This document shows, in pieces, positions 16,301 to 24,167 of a stretch of DNA of 37,436 nucleotides. This DNA comes from a virus. The position numbers were made by a program, and so were the translations under genes. The DNA is taken from the IMG/VR virus record IMGVR_UViG_3300024520_000224, positions 1-37,436 of that record; one strand, written 5' to 3'. Each line of letters opens with the position of its first letter. Positions within the stretch are counted from its first letter, which is position 1. The notes below the pieces were generated by a model. The model was not told the origin of the DNA, did no database searches, and worked only from the letters and a program-made list of their open reading frames with translations.

Positions 16301-19197
16301 ACGCCCAGCGACTCGAGGAGTTCGTGCCTGGTGCCACCGAGCGGCTCGCAGAGCTTGCAGATGGCGGCATGAAGCTGGGATTGATGGTGCTCATGGCTCC
16401 GGCTGTACTGGCGGCCATGGCGGTAGGTGATGCCGAAGCCAGCGAGGAGGTGTTCACCGAGAAGCTCAATGAGGACATGGAGCTTCAGGGCATTCAGGTT
16501 GCCGGCGGTGCTCAGTTCGGGAAAATGATCAAGGAAATCTGGAAGAAGATCGCGCCGGACGTTCTGAAGGCTGGCCAGAAAGCGGCCGACATGGGACGCC
16601 GGGCAACGGGCGCGACCCAGCGCCTCGACGTCAAGGTGGGCCGGGCGGCAGATGACGCGTCAAGGAAATACGAGAACAAGCCCATAGAGGGGTTTATCGA
16701 GCGCCGGAAGATGGAAGCCGCGGCTAGGGAAGACGCAAAGCGTGGCACCCAGAGTATTGAGGAGACCACGCACAAGGCCCTGAACACCATGATGACCGAT
16801 GATGAGATCAAGGCCCTGTACCCCGGCTCAACGCGCAACGTGGAAGAGGTCACGGCTATGCGGTTCCTGATAGCCCGTCAGATTAATAAGCTCGGCAAGA
16901 GTGCGGATGACCTCCTGGCCGGCATGGACTCGGGAGACATGAGCCAGGCCGATACGATGGAGCGGTTTGAGAGCTTCCTCGTTGACCTGTGGGGGCTCGG
17001 CACCAACACCAACAAGGCAGACGCCCTCATCAGCGAGGCTGGCCGCGAGATGCGCTTCGAGCAGGAAGAGTTCGTCGCCGGCGCCAAGCGGTTTATGGCG
17101 CAGTTTCGGGCGGCTGTCGATGACCCCACGAGCGGCATGACGCCACGAAAATTACTCCTCCTATTCAAGGAGCTGAAGACCGACTCTGGAAAGGTTGCGT
17201 TTGTCACGGGCATTACGAAGCCGGGTATGCTCGATATTCTGCTTGAGTATTGGATGGGTATAGGACTCCTGTCAGGGCCTCGCACACAGCTCAGAAACTT
17301 CATCGGCAATGGCTCGATAGCCGTAGTACGTCCCATTGAGACCGCCATCGCGGCCAGGCTCCCCGGTAAGTTTGCTGGCACTATCGCTCGCGGCGAAGCT
17401 ATGGCCGAGGCATACGGGTGGTGGGCCATGCAGGGCTCTGCCCTTAAGGCGATGGCACTGGCCTGGCGTACACGCGAGGCTGGCGCGGCATTCGATATTC
17501 TCGCACCCGGCACAAAATCCACCGCGGCCACAAAGCTCGGGACCGTTTCACGCGACATCGTTACACGCGAGAACTTTCCTAAGCTTGGATACTTGGCTGA
17601 CATATACGGCGCTACGGCAAGGCTCTCGTTCAGGGCACTCGTGTCGGTCGATGAATACAATAAGGCGGCCATGTTCGGCGCGGCCATTCACAAGGAAGCC
17701 TGGTCACGGGCCATCATTGAAGAAGGCCTGACGGGTGATGCGGCATGGAAGAGGATGGAGTATCTCGTTCTTCATGCGGCCGAGGAGATGCCCAACGCTA
17801 TCAAGGCGGCCAAGATGGCGGCCGTTGATGGCACATTCCAGGCACCCCTAGGGCCGATAGCCAAGGCACTGCAAGAGGCGGCGAAGGAGCAACCTCTCCT
17901 GCGCCTCATGGTCCCATTCATCGTGGCGCCTACCAACGTCATCAAACAACAGTTACGCCGCACACCCCTTGCGCTCGCGTCCAAGAACTTCAGGGACGAG
18001 TTGGCCGGTAAGGTTGGCGCCACCCCGAGAGATAAGGCACGCAACGCCCAGACGGCTCGGGCGCAACAGGCATTCGGCGCGGTCATACTCACGACGGGAG
18101 CGATGCTCGCGTACAAGGGGATGATAAACGGCAACGGTCCCGGCAACCACCGTATAGCACGCACCTGGCGTCAGAATCACATGGCGCACGCGGCCTACAT
18201 GGGAACCGACAAGCAGGGCAAGGCAATCTGGATGGATACCAATAACACCATGATCGGCGACATCATGACCATGTGGGCTGACGTCGTTCAGATGGTGGAT
18301 TTCCTTCCCGAGGACGAAGAGACAACGCAGTATCTCACCGATGTGGCCGGTGCCCTCCTAACGCTAGTGGCGAAAAATGTGCCCAACAAAACCTTTACCA
18401 AGGGTACGGCAGAGTGGATGAGCGCCATGACAAATCCAACCGATCCTCGCACTGGCGCCGGCCCGGTACTCTCTAGGTTCCTGACATCCTTCTTCCCCGC
18501 CGCGGCGGCCCAGGCCAATCAGGAATGGAACACCACAGCGATGCTGGAGGTGAGGGATTTCATCGACGGCATCAAGGCCAAGACCTGGTACTACAACAAT
18601 GACTACCCGACCGATGAAGGCTTAACCCCCGAGTGGATCGCAAGCCACCAGGACTTCTTGCCGCCTCGCCGCGAGAGCGTGTTCGGTTGGCGCGTGGACA
18701 TGGTGACGGGTGGACCCATGAAGGGCTACTTCTCTCCCTTGGGCGTAAGGCGCATCGAGAAGGATGCGGTCTACAAGGAACTGGAGAGACTCAAGTTGAG
18801 CTTCAATCCTCCCCGCCGCTCCTTCAGCGGGGTCAAGCTGTCACGGTGGGAATACGACAGCATGGTGCGGCTGACCCAATCGCTGACCATTCCCCTGAAG
18901 GTGACCGAGGGTAAATCAGAGAAGACGCTGGAACTAAACTTACACGAGCTTCTGACGCGTCTGGTAGCGTCAAGAGAATATCTCATTCTCCCGAGCGATG
19001 ATTTTAAGAAGCAATTCATCCGCTCCGAGATTGAGTCCGCCAGGTCTCGCGGGATGGCTACATATTTCAGCAACAATGAATCGCTTATGAAGAAACTCAA
19101 GAACGATACTGAGAAAGTTCAGGCGCAGATAAAAGCCGCTCGGGAAACCTCCTCGGCGATCAGCGCCCCAAGCCTATTCGGCGGGAGGGGTAACTAG
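13399..19197 (+). CDS. Giant internal virion/ejection protein with large-polyvalent-protein-like domains
   Basis: A 1932-residue protein, 15 percent of the genome, in the T7 gp16 slot. GTG start behind GGGGTGAAA. The N-terminal 130 residues are acidic. Around 450-600 and 740-960 are blocks resembling domains of phage large polyvalent proteins, including SLWYVDAQSAIKSF and NYSTNDVWQGRAHGWLLGG. A hydrophobic segment GLMVLMAPAVLAAMAVG lies near 1000. The C-terminal 650 residues, beginning near LLSGPRTQLRNFIGNGSIAV (about 1290), are conserved-looking ejection-protein sequence. I see no convincing transglycosylase or polymerase motif. It probably enters the cell with the DNA and may carry more than one activity. 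Confidence 0.75.
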   Translation: MVDQINAGADAVNDTGEPVLHFSMSAPVTDTQDPDFEVDSDDITERLGTFYEDMEFEQDEAVAYGHELEDVAQTAKQEEHDVQRQEAAVRNEAENIKVSEADFAAEPSGGSEVVDDVVEGAQEAPVQIVGAVIDAIKQTGQALVDMGLGMAKRPGSQGALGLASAMAISGHDTPESFEAEMRKGIEALPTTPDAKTWTGAFIRHGTRMGLQFVAGSKAAGAVGATKLYLKGMAGGVVLDAGGQSVDEDNLAAMSEQLGEWLSGFDPESAEWKRVLHNMSPLFNNAITKYIGEPVEELENGAAEKRFRNALDGLVAEALIGTVVAVAKGMNAFVKNKGLLARIRKEVGNFLRDQEGALHLGPGQAKQIVEDNDTRLAMQFYSPILTEEQTTADALKFIGSDNHKLAGVLVRNVDEQLGLSASNTQAAVGDWASPKYGSGSEASFVTTVSGSKMRSLQDTFNLFKLSAAIKGRLLNQRSVIVFVEGEGKEATSRVHDAFVPSGSGSIEQIKAALSEAGIEGRTLVPEAGGTRIYVFDEDGSRGDTFKTFVNAYEGIGDYGVRSGMGEEFGAKFGEPRSAARAVYEKEEEALKLATNRSYREIDSGGEGAILAGSRESRELFRAAQVFRDRRDGVIHLDGIDAELVVKRTGKNGPERGLKKMNSKNANALADAGAFSFVATDSPRKGYAKFNEWMTENVPAWEDINHEPTRKAIHKKAKASFKKLAAMAVKGHKKRLNSLEELNELYLKGESNSLWYVDAQSAIKSFVVKGHENIFTAFFAATSNMADPAANVGHAIEVYLKFLAGEPILQGDFKSTAAEAIAKASNKIIEAAKKGGLDTDFSPFLGPKTMPFYKNLGGDLNYSTNDVWQGRAHGWLLGGSLRDAKGNVLKRTKTYPDGSTREFNKTGPAPTTAQHNFMEASTKYLARQNGVAPAVQQAGMWAGIKMLLDKKGLGAVEDVRKTLVRIATEHAQRLEEFVPGATERLAELADGGMKLGLMVLMAPAVLAAMAVGDAEASEEVFTEKLNEDMELQGIQVAGGAQFGKMIKEIWKKIAPDVLKAGQKAADMGRRATGATQRLDVKVGRAADDASRKYENKPIEGFIERRKMEAAAREDAKRGTQSIEETTHKALNTMMTDDEIKALYPGSTRNVEEVTAMRFLIARQINKLGKSADDLLAGMDSGDMSQADTMERFESFLVDLWGLGTNTNKADALISEAGREMRFEQEEFVAGAKRFMAQFRAAVDDPTSGMTPRKLLLLFKELKTDSGKVAFVTGITKPGMLDILLEYWMGIGLLSGPRTQLRNFIGNGSIAVVRPIETAIAARLPGKFAGTIARGEAMAEAYGWWAMQGSALKAMALAWRTREAGAAFDILAPGTKSTAATKLGTVSRDIVTRENFPKLGYLADIYGATARLSFRALVSVDEYNKAAMFGAAIHKEAWSRAIIEEGLTGDAAWKRMEYLVLHAAEEMPNAIKAAKMAAVDGTFQAPLGPIAKALQEAAKEQPLLRLMVPFIVAPTNVIKQQLRRTPLALASKNFRDELAGKVGATPRDKARNAQTARAQQAFGAVILTTGAMLAYKGMINGNGPGNHRIARTWRQNHMAHAAYMGTDKQGKAIWMDTNNTMIGDIMTMWADVVQMVDFLPEDEETTQYLTDVAGALLTLVAKNVPNKTFTKGTAEWMSAMTNPTDPRTGAGPVLSRFLTSFFPAAAAQANQEWNTTAMLEVRDFIDGIKAKTWYYNNDYPTDEGLTPEWIASHQDFLPPRRESVFGWRVDMVTGGPMKGYFSPLGVRRIEKDAVYKELERLKLSFNPPRRSFSGVKLSRWEYDSMVRLTQSLTIPLKVTEGKSEKTLELNLHELLTRLVASREYLILPSDDFKKQFIRSEIESARSRGMATYFSNNESLMKKLKNDTEKVQAQIKAARETSSAISAPSLFGGRGN

Positions 19198-20838
19198 ATG
19201 ACAGTCGCATCCGAATCAACCGGCCGGAAGGAATACACCGGCAACAATTCACTGACCACATACGCCTACGATTTTCTCATCTTCGCGGACAGCGACCTCA
19301 AGGTCTATCTCGCGGGGGTGCTCCAGACATTGACCACGCACTACACGGTGACCAACGCCGGCGAAGACGCCGGGGGGAACGTGGAGTTTGTTACAGCTCC
19401 CGGCTCGAGCGTTGAGATCGTCATCCTGGCGGACATCCCCTTCACGCAGGAGAGCGACTTCGTTGCCAACGTCGCGTTCCCGGCTGAGACGATGGAGGAC
19501 GCGGTCGATAAGCTGACGCGCCTGACGCAACAGCTCAACGAGAAGCTGGGCAGGGCGATCAAGTTTTCGGAGAGTTCTACCTTCGAGGACATCGACCTCC
19601 CCGAGCCGAGCGCAGGGCTGGCGCTTGTCTGGAACGGCGACGCGGATGGCCTGACGAGCGCGGCGGCACTACCCACCGACACGACGACCATCTCGGCATT
19701 CATGATCACACTACTGGACGACGCGGCCGCTGGGAATGCTCTCACCACTCTCGGGGTCACCGCATACGCCCAGACGCTCCTCGATGACGCTGACGCACCA
19801 ACAGCCCGTGAGACCTTGGGCGTATCCTCGGCCAAGAACTTCATCACCAATGGGCAGTTCGCCGTGGCGCAGAGGGGGACCGCGTTCACCGCCGCGACCA
19901 CCCCGGCTAACAGCGACGATGTCGTCCTCCTCGACCGCTGGTTCCTGCTCTCGGACGGCAACGACGTTGTCGATGTTTCTCAGGACACCAGTGTCAGGCC
20001 CGACGGCTCCTACTCCTCGATCAAGTTCCTTGTGGCCACCGCCAACAAGAAGTTCGGTATCTTCCAGCCGCTCGAGGGAATCGACTCCGCGAGTCTCAGG
20101 GGCAAGACGGTCTCACTCTCATTCAAAGCGCGGACCACTACCGGCGCTGTCATCGAGAATGTCAGGGCCGCAGTGGTCTCGTGGGACAGCACCATCGACG
20201 CGATCACCTCGGACATCATTTCAGCCTGGGCCGTCGAGGGGACCAACCCGACGCTCGCCACCAACTGGACCGCCGAGAACACGGCCGCCAACCTCGCTGT
20301 GACGGCAGATGCATTCGCCACCCACACGATCAAGGGCATCTCGGTTGATACCTCGAGCATGACGAACCTCGGCGTATTCATTTGGGTGGACGACACCGAC
20401 GCGGCAACGGGCGACATCCTCAACATCGGCGACGTCAAGCTCGAGCTTGGCTCTGCCGTGACGAGCTATGAGCCCGACCCGTTCCAGAGAGTGCTCGATG
20501 CCTGTCAGAGGTTCTGCTACACCATCGACGCCCAGAGCACTCCCGACACCATCGGTGCCGGCCAGCAGATCACCACCACCAATGCAGAGGTGCCCCTAAG
20601 ATTCCCCGTTCAGATGAGGGGAGAGCCATCTCTCACCGTCTCGAGCGCCGCGCATTTCGGCCTGACCACCGGCGCCCCAACCCTGAAGACTGCGGACGCC
20701 GTGACCATCGAGGAGCCCTCGAACCAGATGGCCCTTATCGATGTCACATGGACGGGTGCGTCGGGGGCGGCAGGAGACTGCGCCATCCTCGCCTCGGCCA
20801 ACGCCTCTGCAAAACTCACCTTTGACGCGGAGCTTTAG
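19198..20838 (+). CDS. Tail fibre / receptor-binding protein
   Basis: A 546-residue fibre gene with a strong GGGAGGGG ribosome site. Residues 1-110 carry the T7 gp17-type tail-attachment start: STGRKEYTGNNSLTTYAYDF, then EDAVDKLTRLTQQLNEKLGR near 100-119. A short shaft follows, and from about 220 a host-facing domain starts with NFITNGQFAVAQRG and RWFLLSD, a pattern common in carbohydrate-binding fibre ends. Gene order after the ejection proteins supports a main tail fibre. The C-terminal half should decide host range. Confidence 0.88.
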   Translation: MTVASESTGRKEYTGNNSLTTYAYDFLIFADSDLKVYLAGVLQTLTTHYTVTNAGEDAGGNVEFVTAPGSSVEIVILADIPFTQESDFVANVAFPAETMEDAVDKLTRLTQQLNEKLGRAIKFSESSTFEDIDLPEPSAGLALVWNGDADGLTSAAALPTDTTTISAFMITLLDDAAAGNALTTLGVTAYAQTLLDDADAPTARETLGVSSAKNFITNGQFAVAQRGTAFTAATTPANSDDVVLLDRWFLLSDGNDVVDVSQDTSVRPDGSYSSIKFLVATANKKFGIFQPLEGIDSASLRGKTVSLSFKARTTTGAVIENVRAAVVSWDSTIDAITSDIISAWAVEGTNPTLATNWTAENTAANLAVTADAFATHTIKGISVDTSSMTNLGVFIWVDDTDAATGDILNIGDVKLELGSAVTSYEPDPFQRVLDACQRFCYTIDAQSTPDTIGAGQQITTTNAEVPLRFPVQMRGEPSLTVSSAAHFGLTTGAPTLKTADAVTIEEPSNQMALIDVTWTGASGAAGDCAILASANASAKLTFDAEL

Positions 20839-20840
20839 AA

Positions 20841-21089
20841 ATGAACGACCGCCGCCGTGGCGACGAAGAGGTACTTGAGCACCTTGGCTATATCAGGGGC
20901 AAGGTGGACGGGATAGAGGGCCATGTCGGCTCCATATCGAAACAGGTGAAAGAGCACGACAACCGCTTGGACTCGCTCGAGGTTAGCCGCGCCAAGGCCA
21001 CCGCTATCGGCGCCTTTGTTTCTGGGTGCGCCCTCTTCATGGGGGGACTGGCCGCCTTCTGGAATAATATATTTGGAGACAAGCCGTGA
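20841..21089 (+). CDS. Small membrane protein, holin- or XhlA-like
   Basis: An 82-residue protein with a charged coiled coil (GHVGSISKQVKEHDNRLDSL, about 26-45) followed by one membrane segment (ATAIGAFVSGCALFMGGLAAF, about 53-73) and a short tail. This layout resembles XhlA-type lysis proteins. It opens the lysis block and overlaps the lipoprotein gene by 4 bases. A second, better holin candidate lies at 21819, so this may be an accessory or antiholin-like protein. Confidence 0.7.
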   Translation: MNDRRRGDEEVLEHLGYIRGKVDGIEGHVGSISKQVKEHDNRLDSLEVSRAKATAIGAFVSGCALFMGGLAAFWNNIFGDKP

Positions 21090-21343
21090 GGTGGGTGCTA
21101 GGGCTCCTGCTTGTTGTAATGACCGGGTGCGCTTCCTCGGGCGCGAGGATGTCACCCAGCGAGATGGTGGCCAAGCATGGGCCGCCAATGATCGCCGGCC
21201 AGGGGATGTGCCCTATCGGCTGGGTCATGTTCGCTGACAAACATATCGATGTGCAGGGCGTTGATCGGTGCAAGAAGGCCATCAAGGACGCCCTCGAAGG
21301 CAAGAACGAAGCGCCCCCGCCCGAAAGGGGAAAGTTCTTTTGA
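21086..21343 (+). CDS. Small lipoprotein in lysis block, possible outer-membrane spanin subunit
   Basis: An 85-residue protein beginning at GTG. MRWVLGLLLVVMTGC is a signal peptide with a lipobox (MTGC), so Cys15 should be lipidated after cleavage. The mature part has two more Cys (about 42 and 62) and a Pro-rich end (EAPPPERGKFF). Phage lysis lipoproteins are often outer-membrane spanins, but no clear inner-membrane partner is visible, and Rz1-like proteins are usually shorter and more Pro-rich. The lipoprotein call is firm; the spanin role is a guess. Confidence 0.72.
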   Translation: MRWVLGLLLVVMTGCASSGARMSPSEMVAKHGPPMIAGQGMCPIGWVMFADKHIDVQGVDRCKKAIKDALEGKNEAPPPERGKFF

Positions 21344-21810
21344 CCCATTCAGTCCCCCCGTTTCGCATGGGCCCCGACAGCCCCGGCCCCGAAGCATGGT
21401 CTGACCTTGAGGTGGTGGCCGCGACCATCGCGCTCGAGGCGGCGGCTGAGTCATACGTCGCCAAGCTGGCCGTGGGCTACGTCATCCGCAACCGTACCAA
21501 TCCTGGTACTAGCTGGAAGAGGGTGTGCCTCAAGCCTTGGCAGTTCTCGTGCTGGAACGATGATTACAAGGAACAGGCCGGGGAACGCCTGAAGCTCCGC
21601 ACCGCTACCCGGGCCGACTCATGGAAGGCCGCGTCGTCCGCCATGAACGCCCTCGAGCCCGACCCGACTCACGGCGCCACACACTACCTGAATATCCCCC
21701 TGACGAAGAGAACCAGGGGAGGGACTCTGCCGGCCTGGGCAGAGAACGCCGTCAACGAGAATAAGGTGACCGCCGAGATTGGCGCACACACCTTCTTACG
21801 CCTGAAGTAG
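21340..21810 (+). CDS. Endolysin, SleB-like cell wall hydrolase
   Basis: A 156-residue protein of the cell wall hydrolase type (Pfam Hydrolase_2, SleB-like). Motifs in order: TIALEAAAES (about 29-38, Glu33 a candidate catalytic residue), AVGYVIRNR (44-52), WQFSCWN (67-73), GATHYL (112-117), PAWA, and IGAH near the end. It should cleave peptidoglycan glycan strands. I chose TTG at 21340, which overlaps the lipoprotein stop (TTGA) and lies behind AAAGGGGAAAG. The ATG at 21367 has no ribosome site, and the longer frame from 21268 overlaps the lipoprotein gene. No signal peptide, so a holin is needed. Confidence 0.85.
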   Translation: MTHSVPPFRMGPDSPGPEAWSDLEVVAATIALEAAAESYVAKLAVGYVIRNRTNPGTSWKRVCLKPWQFSCWNDDYKEQAGERLKLRTATRADSWKAASSAMNALEPDPTHGATHYLNIPLTKRTRGGTLPAWAENAVNENKVTAEIGAHTFLRLK

Positions 21811-21818
21811 GAGAGACC

Positions 21819-22328
21819 GTGGGATTCGATTGGAAAGAAGCAGTGAGGGCGGTTGCCCCCACGATAGCGACCGTTCTCGGTGGGCCCCTTGCAGGGACGG
21901 CCGTGGGAGCCCTCAGTAACGCGCTCCTGGGCAAGCCCGATGGGACCGAGGATGAGCTGGCCGCTGTCCTCAAATCTGCGAGCCCAGAACTCCTCGGGAA
22001 GCTCAAGGTCGAGGAGATGCAGTTCAAGCTAAAGATGAGGGAGCTGGGCGTCGAGGTGGACAAGCTCCACGCGGCAGACCGCTCGAGCGCCAGGCAACGC
22101 GAGATGGCCGTCAGGGATTGGGCGCCGTCTCTCATCGCGTTGGCCAGCTTCGTCGGTTTCTTCGCCATCCTCGGGGCCATGATGGTCTGGGAGATACCCG
22201 ATACATCCGTTCAGCCGGTCAATATCATGCTCGGCGTCCTGGGCGGCATCATCGCTTCGATCACCGCCTACTATTTTGGGAGCAGTAAGGGTGCGGACAA
22301 CAAGGATGCCCTACTGGCGACACGCTAA
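21819..22328 (+). CDS. Holin of the three-TM type
   Basis: A 169-residue protein, GTG start behind GGAGAG. An N-terminal hydrophobic Gly/Ala segment (ATVLGGPLAGTAVGALSNAL, about 17-36) is followed by a charged helix with AADRSSARQREMAVRDW and two clear membrane segments (about 109-127 and 136-156). This matches the holin family described for gene-transfer-agent release (HOL_3TMs). It would form the inner-membrane lesion that lets the endolysin out. The stop overlaps the next ATG (TAATG). Confidence 0.85.
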   Translation: MGFDWKEAVRAVAPTIATVLGGPLAGTAVGALSNALLGKPDGTEDELAAVLKSASPELLGKLKVEEMQFKLKMRELGVEVDKLHAADRSSARQREMAVRDWAPSLIALASFVGFFAILGAMMVWEIPDTSVQPVNIMLGVLGGIIASITAYYFGSSKGADNKDALLATR

Positions 22329-23080
22329 TGCTGGCGGTCGTAACCAACGACTACCACGTTCCCTTCCACACGCCGAGCGTGGTGGCGCTGGCCACACAAC
22401 TGATCAAGGCACTGAAGCCCGACGTCCATGCGATCATCGGGGACTTCTACGACACCTACCCGATCTCTGATTTCACCAAGAGGCCGTTCTCACACGGCAC
22501 GCTCGACACCGAGGTCGAGGTCGGCGCCAAGATACACCACGAGCAGACGCCGCACGCGAAGAAGACCTACCTCCTGGGCGGTAACCACGAGTTCAGGATC
22601 ACCAAGTGGATATGGTCGGCCGAGGGCTTCTTCTCAAAGCTCGGGGATGCGGCAGAGGAGGCCATGAAGCTCCTCCACCCGAGAAAGCTGTTCAAGCTCG
22701 ACCGCCACGGCATCGTGTGGATGGACTACGGGAAGCCGCTCTTCCTGGGCGACCTCATGCTCAGACACGGCGAGGTGGCTGGCACACACACGGCCGCAAC
22801 GAACCTCCGCAAGTTTCGTAGGTCAGTCATCACGGGTCACAACCACCGGCGCGAGATGAAGGCACACTCCTCGGACGGGATGCCCGACATCGAGAGCTGG
22901 ACAAATGGGTGCCTCTGCACGCTCGAGCCCGAGTACGCACGCGGCCCGGTCGATTGGCAACACTGCATGGCGGTCGTGGACTATGACAAGAAGGGGCCCT
23001 TCAACGTGCAACAGCTTCCCGTGCGCTGGGACAAGGCAGGGAACCCATACGTCAGGATGGGGAGGGACGTCATTAAGTGA
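22328..23080 (+). CDS. Metallophosphoesterase
   Basis: A 250-residue calcineurin-like phosphoesterase with every metal-binding motif: DYH (8-10), GDFYD (38-42), GNHE (85-88), HG (147-148) and GHNH (170-173). Substrate could be a nucleic acid, nucleotide or phosphoprotein and cannot be read from sequence. It follows the holin with a one-base overlap and no ribosome site of its own, so it is expressed late, which is odd for a nucleotide-metabolism enzyme. Its own stop overlaps the next gene. Confidence 0.88.
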   Translation: MLAVVTNDYHVPFHTPSVVALATQLIKALKPDVHAIIGDFYDTYPISDFTKRPFSHGTLDTEVEVGAKIHHEQTPHAKKTYLLGGNHEFRITKWIWSAEGFFSKLGDAAEEAMKLLHPRKLFKLDRHGIVWMDYGKPLFLGDLMLRHGEVAGTHTAATNLRKFRRSVITGHNHRREMKAHSSDGMPDIESWTNGCLCTLEPEYARGPVDWQHCMAVVDYDKKGPFNVQQLPVRWDKAGNPYVRMGRDVIK

Positions 23081-23361
23081 AACATAAGGACGAGGTGACG
23101 CTCATTATCTGGGAGGATGCCGAGGCAACGTGCGGCTGGGTGGACCCCGAGACCGAATGGAAGGCACCGCTCGTGCATTCGGTGGGGAAGGTGACCAGAG
23201 AGAGCCGCTCGAAGACGAAGGGCTACGTCGTGCTCTCCGCAGATTTCTCACCGGGGAGTAAAGACGAGGAGGACGTCAACCGTCAGATGCGGATTCCGAA
23301 GGGGATGATTCGGAAGAGGGAGGTGATTTGGCGTCATAACGCCCCACCCAGCAAGAAATAG
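23077..23361 (+). CDS. Hypothetical protein ending the late operon
   Basis: A 94-residue soluble protein starting at GTG within the phosphoesterase end (GTGA). It begins with a beta pattern (VTLIIWEDAEATCGWVDPE) and ends with RIPKGMIRKREVIW. Small phage proteins with a WxDA start and IP-x2-I end are common near lysis or replication genes, function unknown. It converges with the leftward gene 23276-23446 and overlaps it by 86 bases. No clear terminator separates them. Confidence 0.7.
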   Translation: MKHKDEVTLIIWEDAEATCGWVDPETEWKAPLVHSVGKVTRESRSKTKGYVVLSADFSPGSKDEEDVNRQMRIPKGMIRKREVIWRHNAPPSKK

Positions 23362-23446
23362 ACCTCATACCGTAAGGCTTCGCCGGGCCCATGTATGACC
23401 AGCCCTCGCCCTTGTACTTCTCGAGCTCTTCGACGGCGATATGCAT
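23276..23446 (-). CDS. Last gene of the leftward early operon, small hypothetical protein
   Basis: A 56-residue protein. The start ATG at 23446 is chosen because it overlaps the stop of the preceding small membrane gene (TGATG). The frame could be extended to a GTG at 23515, but that would overlap the membrane gene heavily. The N-terminal two thirds look like a real fold (MHIAVEELEKYKGEGWSYMG). The last 16 residues are Ser/Pro-rich and lie opposite the coding strand of the convergent late gene, so the true end may be poorly constrained. Confidence 0.55.
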   Translation of the reverse strand: MHIAVEELEKYKGEGWSYMGPAKPYGMRSISCWVGRYDAKSPPSSESSPSESASDG

Positions 23447-23589
23447 CACCCAGTGCTGTCCAGCACCAGGGCGGTGTTCCCGACCGACCAACTCAACAAC
23501 ATTATTCCGATCCACGTTCTACCCCACAAGAGCTCATAGATGCCGGCGAACAGGTAAAGAGGGATTGAGATGAGGAGGGGCCAGTTCAT
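23446..23589 (-). CDS. Tiny two-segment membrane protein
   Basis: A 47-residue protein starting MNWPLLISIPLYLFAGIYEL. Two hydrophobic stretches (about 4-20 and 26-43) are separated by WGRTW, giving a probable hairpin in the inner membrane. The ATG overlaps the stop of the upstream gene (ATGA) and the stop overlaps the downstream ATG, so it sits exactly in the operon chain. Function unknown. Small early membrane proteins of phages can act in host takeover or superinfection exclusion, but nothing here proves that. Confidence 0.65.
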   Translation of the reverse strand: MNWPLLISIPLYLFAGIYELLWGRTWIGIMLLSWSVGNTALVLDSTG

Positions 23590-23711
23590 TCGGGCCGAGA
23601 TTCATCTTTGGGCAGGAGCGGCCCGACGGCGGCGACGGCTTCTGCATGAGATATGACACAGGGAAGAACATTCATTGAAAATTCATCTCTTAGCGCGGTG
23701 TTGTCGCCCAT
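23586..23711 (-). CDS. Tiny hypothetical protein of the leftward operon
   Basis: A 41-residue soluble protein, MGDNTALRDEFSMNVLPCVI followed by a short helix and an acidic end. Its ATG overlaps the stop of the upstream gene (TGATG) and its stop overlaps the next ATG (ATGA). That exact coupling, more than its content, supports it as real. No motif recognised. Confidence 0.6.
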   Translation of the reverse strand: MGDNTALRDEFSMNVLPCVISHAEAVAAVGPLLPKDESRPE

Positions 23712-23977
23712 CACGCCGCCTTCGCCTCTTCCATGAGCTCGTCCACGCGATCCACCAGGTAGTCCCGCGCCTCGCCGATGAGCGGGAACCGGAGGGCCAC
23801 GATGCGCTTGCCGTCTTTGAAGATTTCCCCCAGGTAGAAGTGTTGCATCAGGCCCCTGATCCTCGGCGCCGGCGTCACCCTGGTGAACAAAACAAAACCG
23901 CGATAGTTGGCGATCTTCTTCTCGGCGCCGTCCATCACCCAATCCAAATTCCCGTTCGATTCTTTAATCGATCCCAT
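23711..23977 (-). CDS. Hypothetical early protein
   Basis: An 88-residue protein. I chose the ATG at 23977, with AGGGAGAG upstream, over a longer frame from 24037 that would overlap the zinc-ribbon gene by 74 bases. It has a mixed alpha/beta pattern (YRGFVLFTRVTPAPRIRGLM, then a C-terminal Glu/Asp-rich helix). No catalytic motif is seen. It is part of the tightly packed leftward chain and overlaps the upstream gene by 14 bases. Confidence 0.7.
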   Translation of the reverse strand: MGSIKESNGNLDWVMDGAEKKIANYRGFVLFTRVTPAPRIRGLMQHFYLGEIFKDGKRIVALRFPLIGEARDYLVDRVDELMEEAKAA

Positions 23978-24167
23978 GTTCTCTCTCCCTGTTGTAGTGA
24001 TATTGGGCGTCGGCGGCTTCGTCTCTTTGTATCTCACCGCAGTCGTTGCAGAGATTCCCGTCCTCTGCGTCCTCTCCGCATTTTGGGCACGGCTCGGTCG
24101 AGCGGAGGTGAGGGCTCCTGCTCTCGATGATGCGTTCCCATTGAGCCAGGGCCCGGTCGTTATCCAT
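23964..24167 (-). CDS. Small zinc-ribbon protein
   Basis: A 67-residue protein with CPKCG (Cys27, Cys30) and CNDCG (Cys40, Cys43), a typical four-cysteine zinc ribbon. The N-terminal helix begins MDNDRALAQWERIIESR. Such small ribbons bind nucleic acid or proteins, and phages often carry several. AAGGA precedes the ATG, which overlaps the end of the nuclease-like gene by 8 bases. Confidence 0.75.
   Translation of the reverse strand: MDNDRALAQWERIIESRSPHLRSTEPCPKCGEDAEDGNLCNDCGEIQRDEAADAQYHYNREREHGID

Noticed and set aside
19198-20838. Diversity-generating retroelement linked to the fibre, as in BPP-1
   Set aside because: No reverse transcriptase gene or template-like repeat of the fibre end was seen anywhere in the window.
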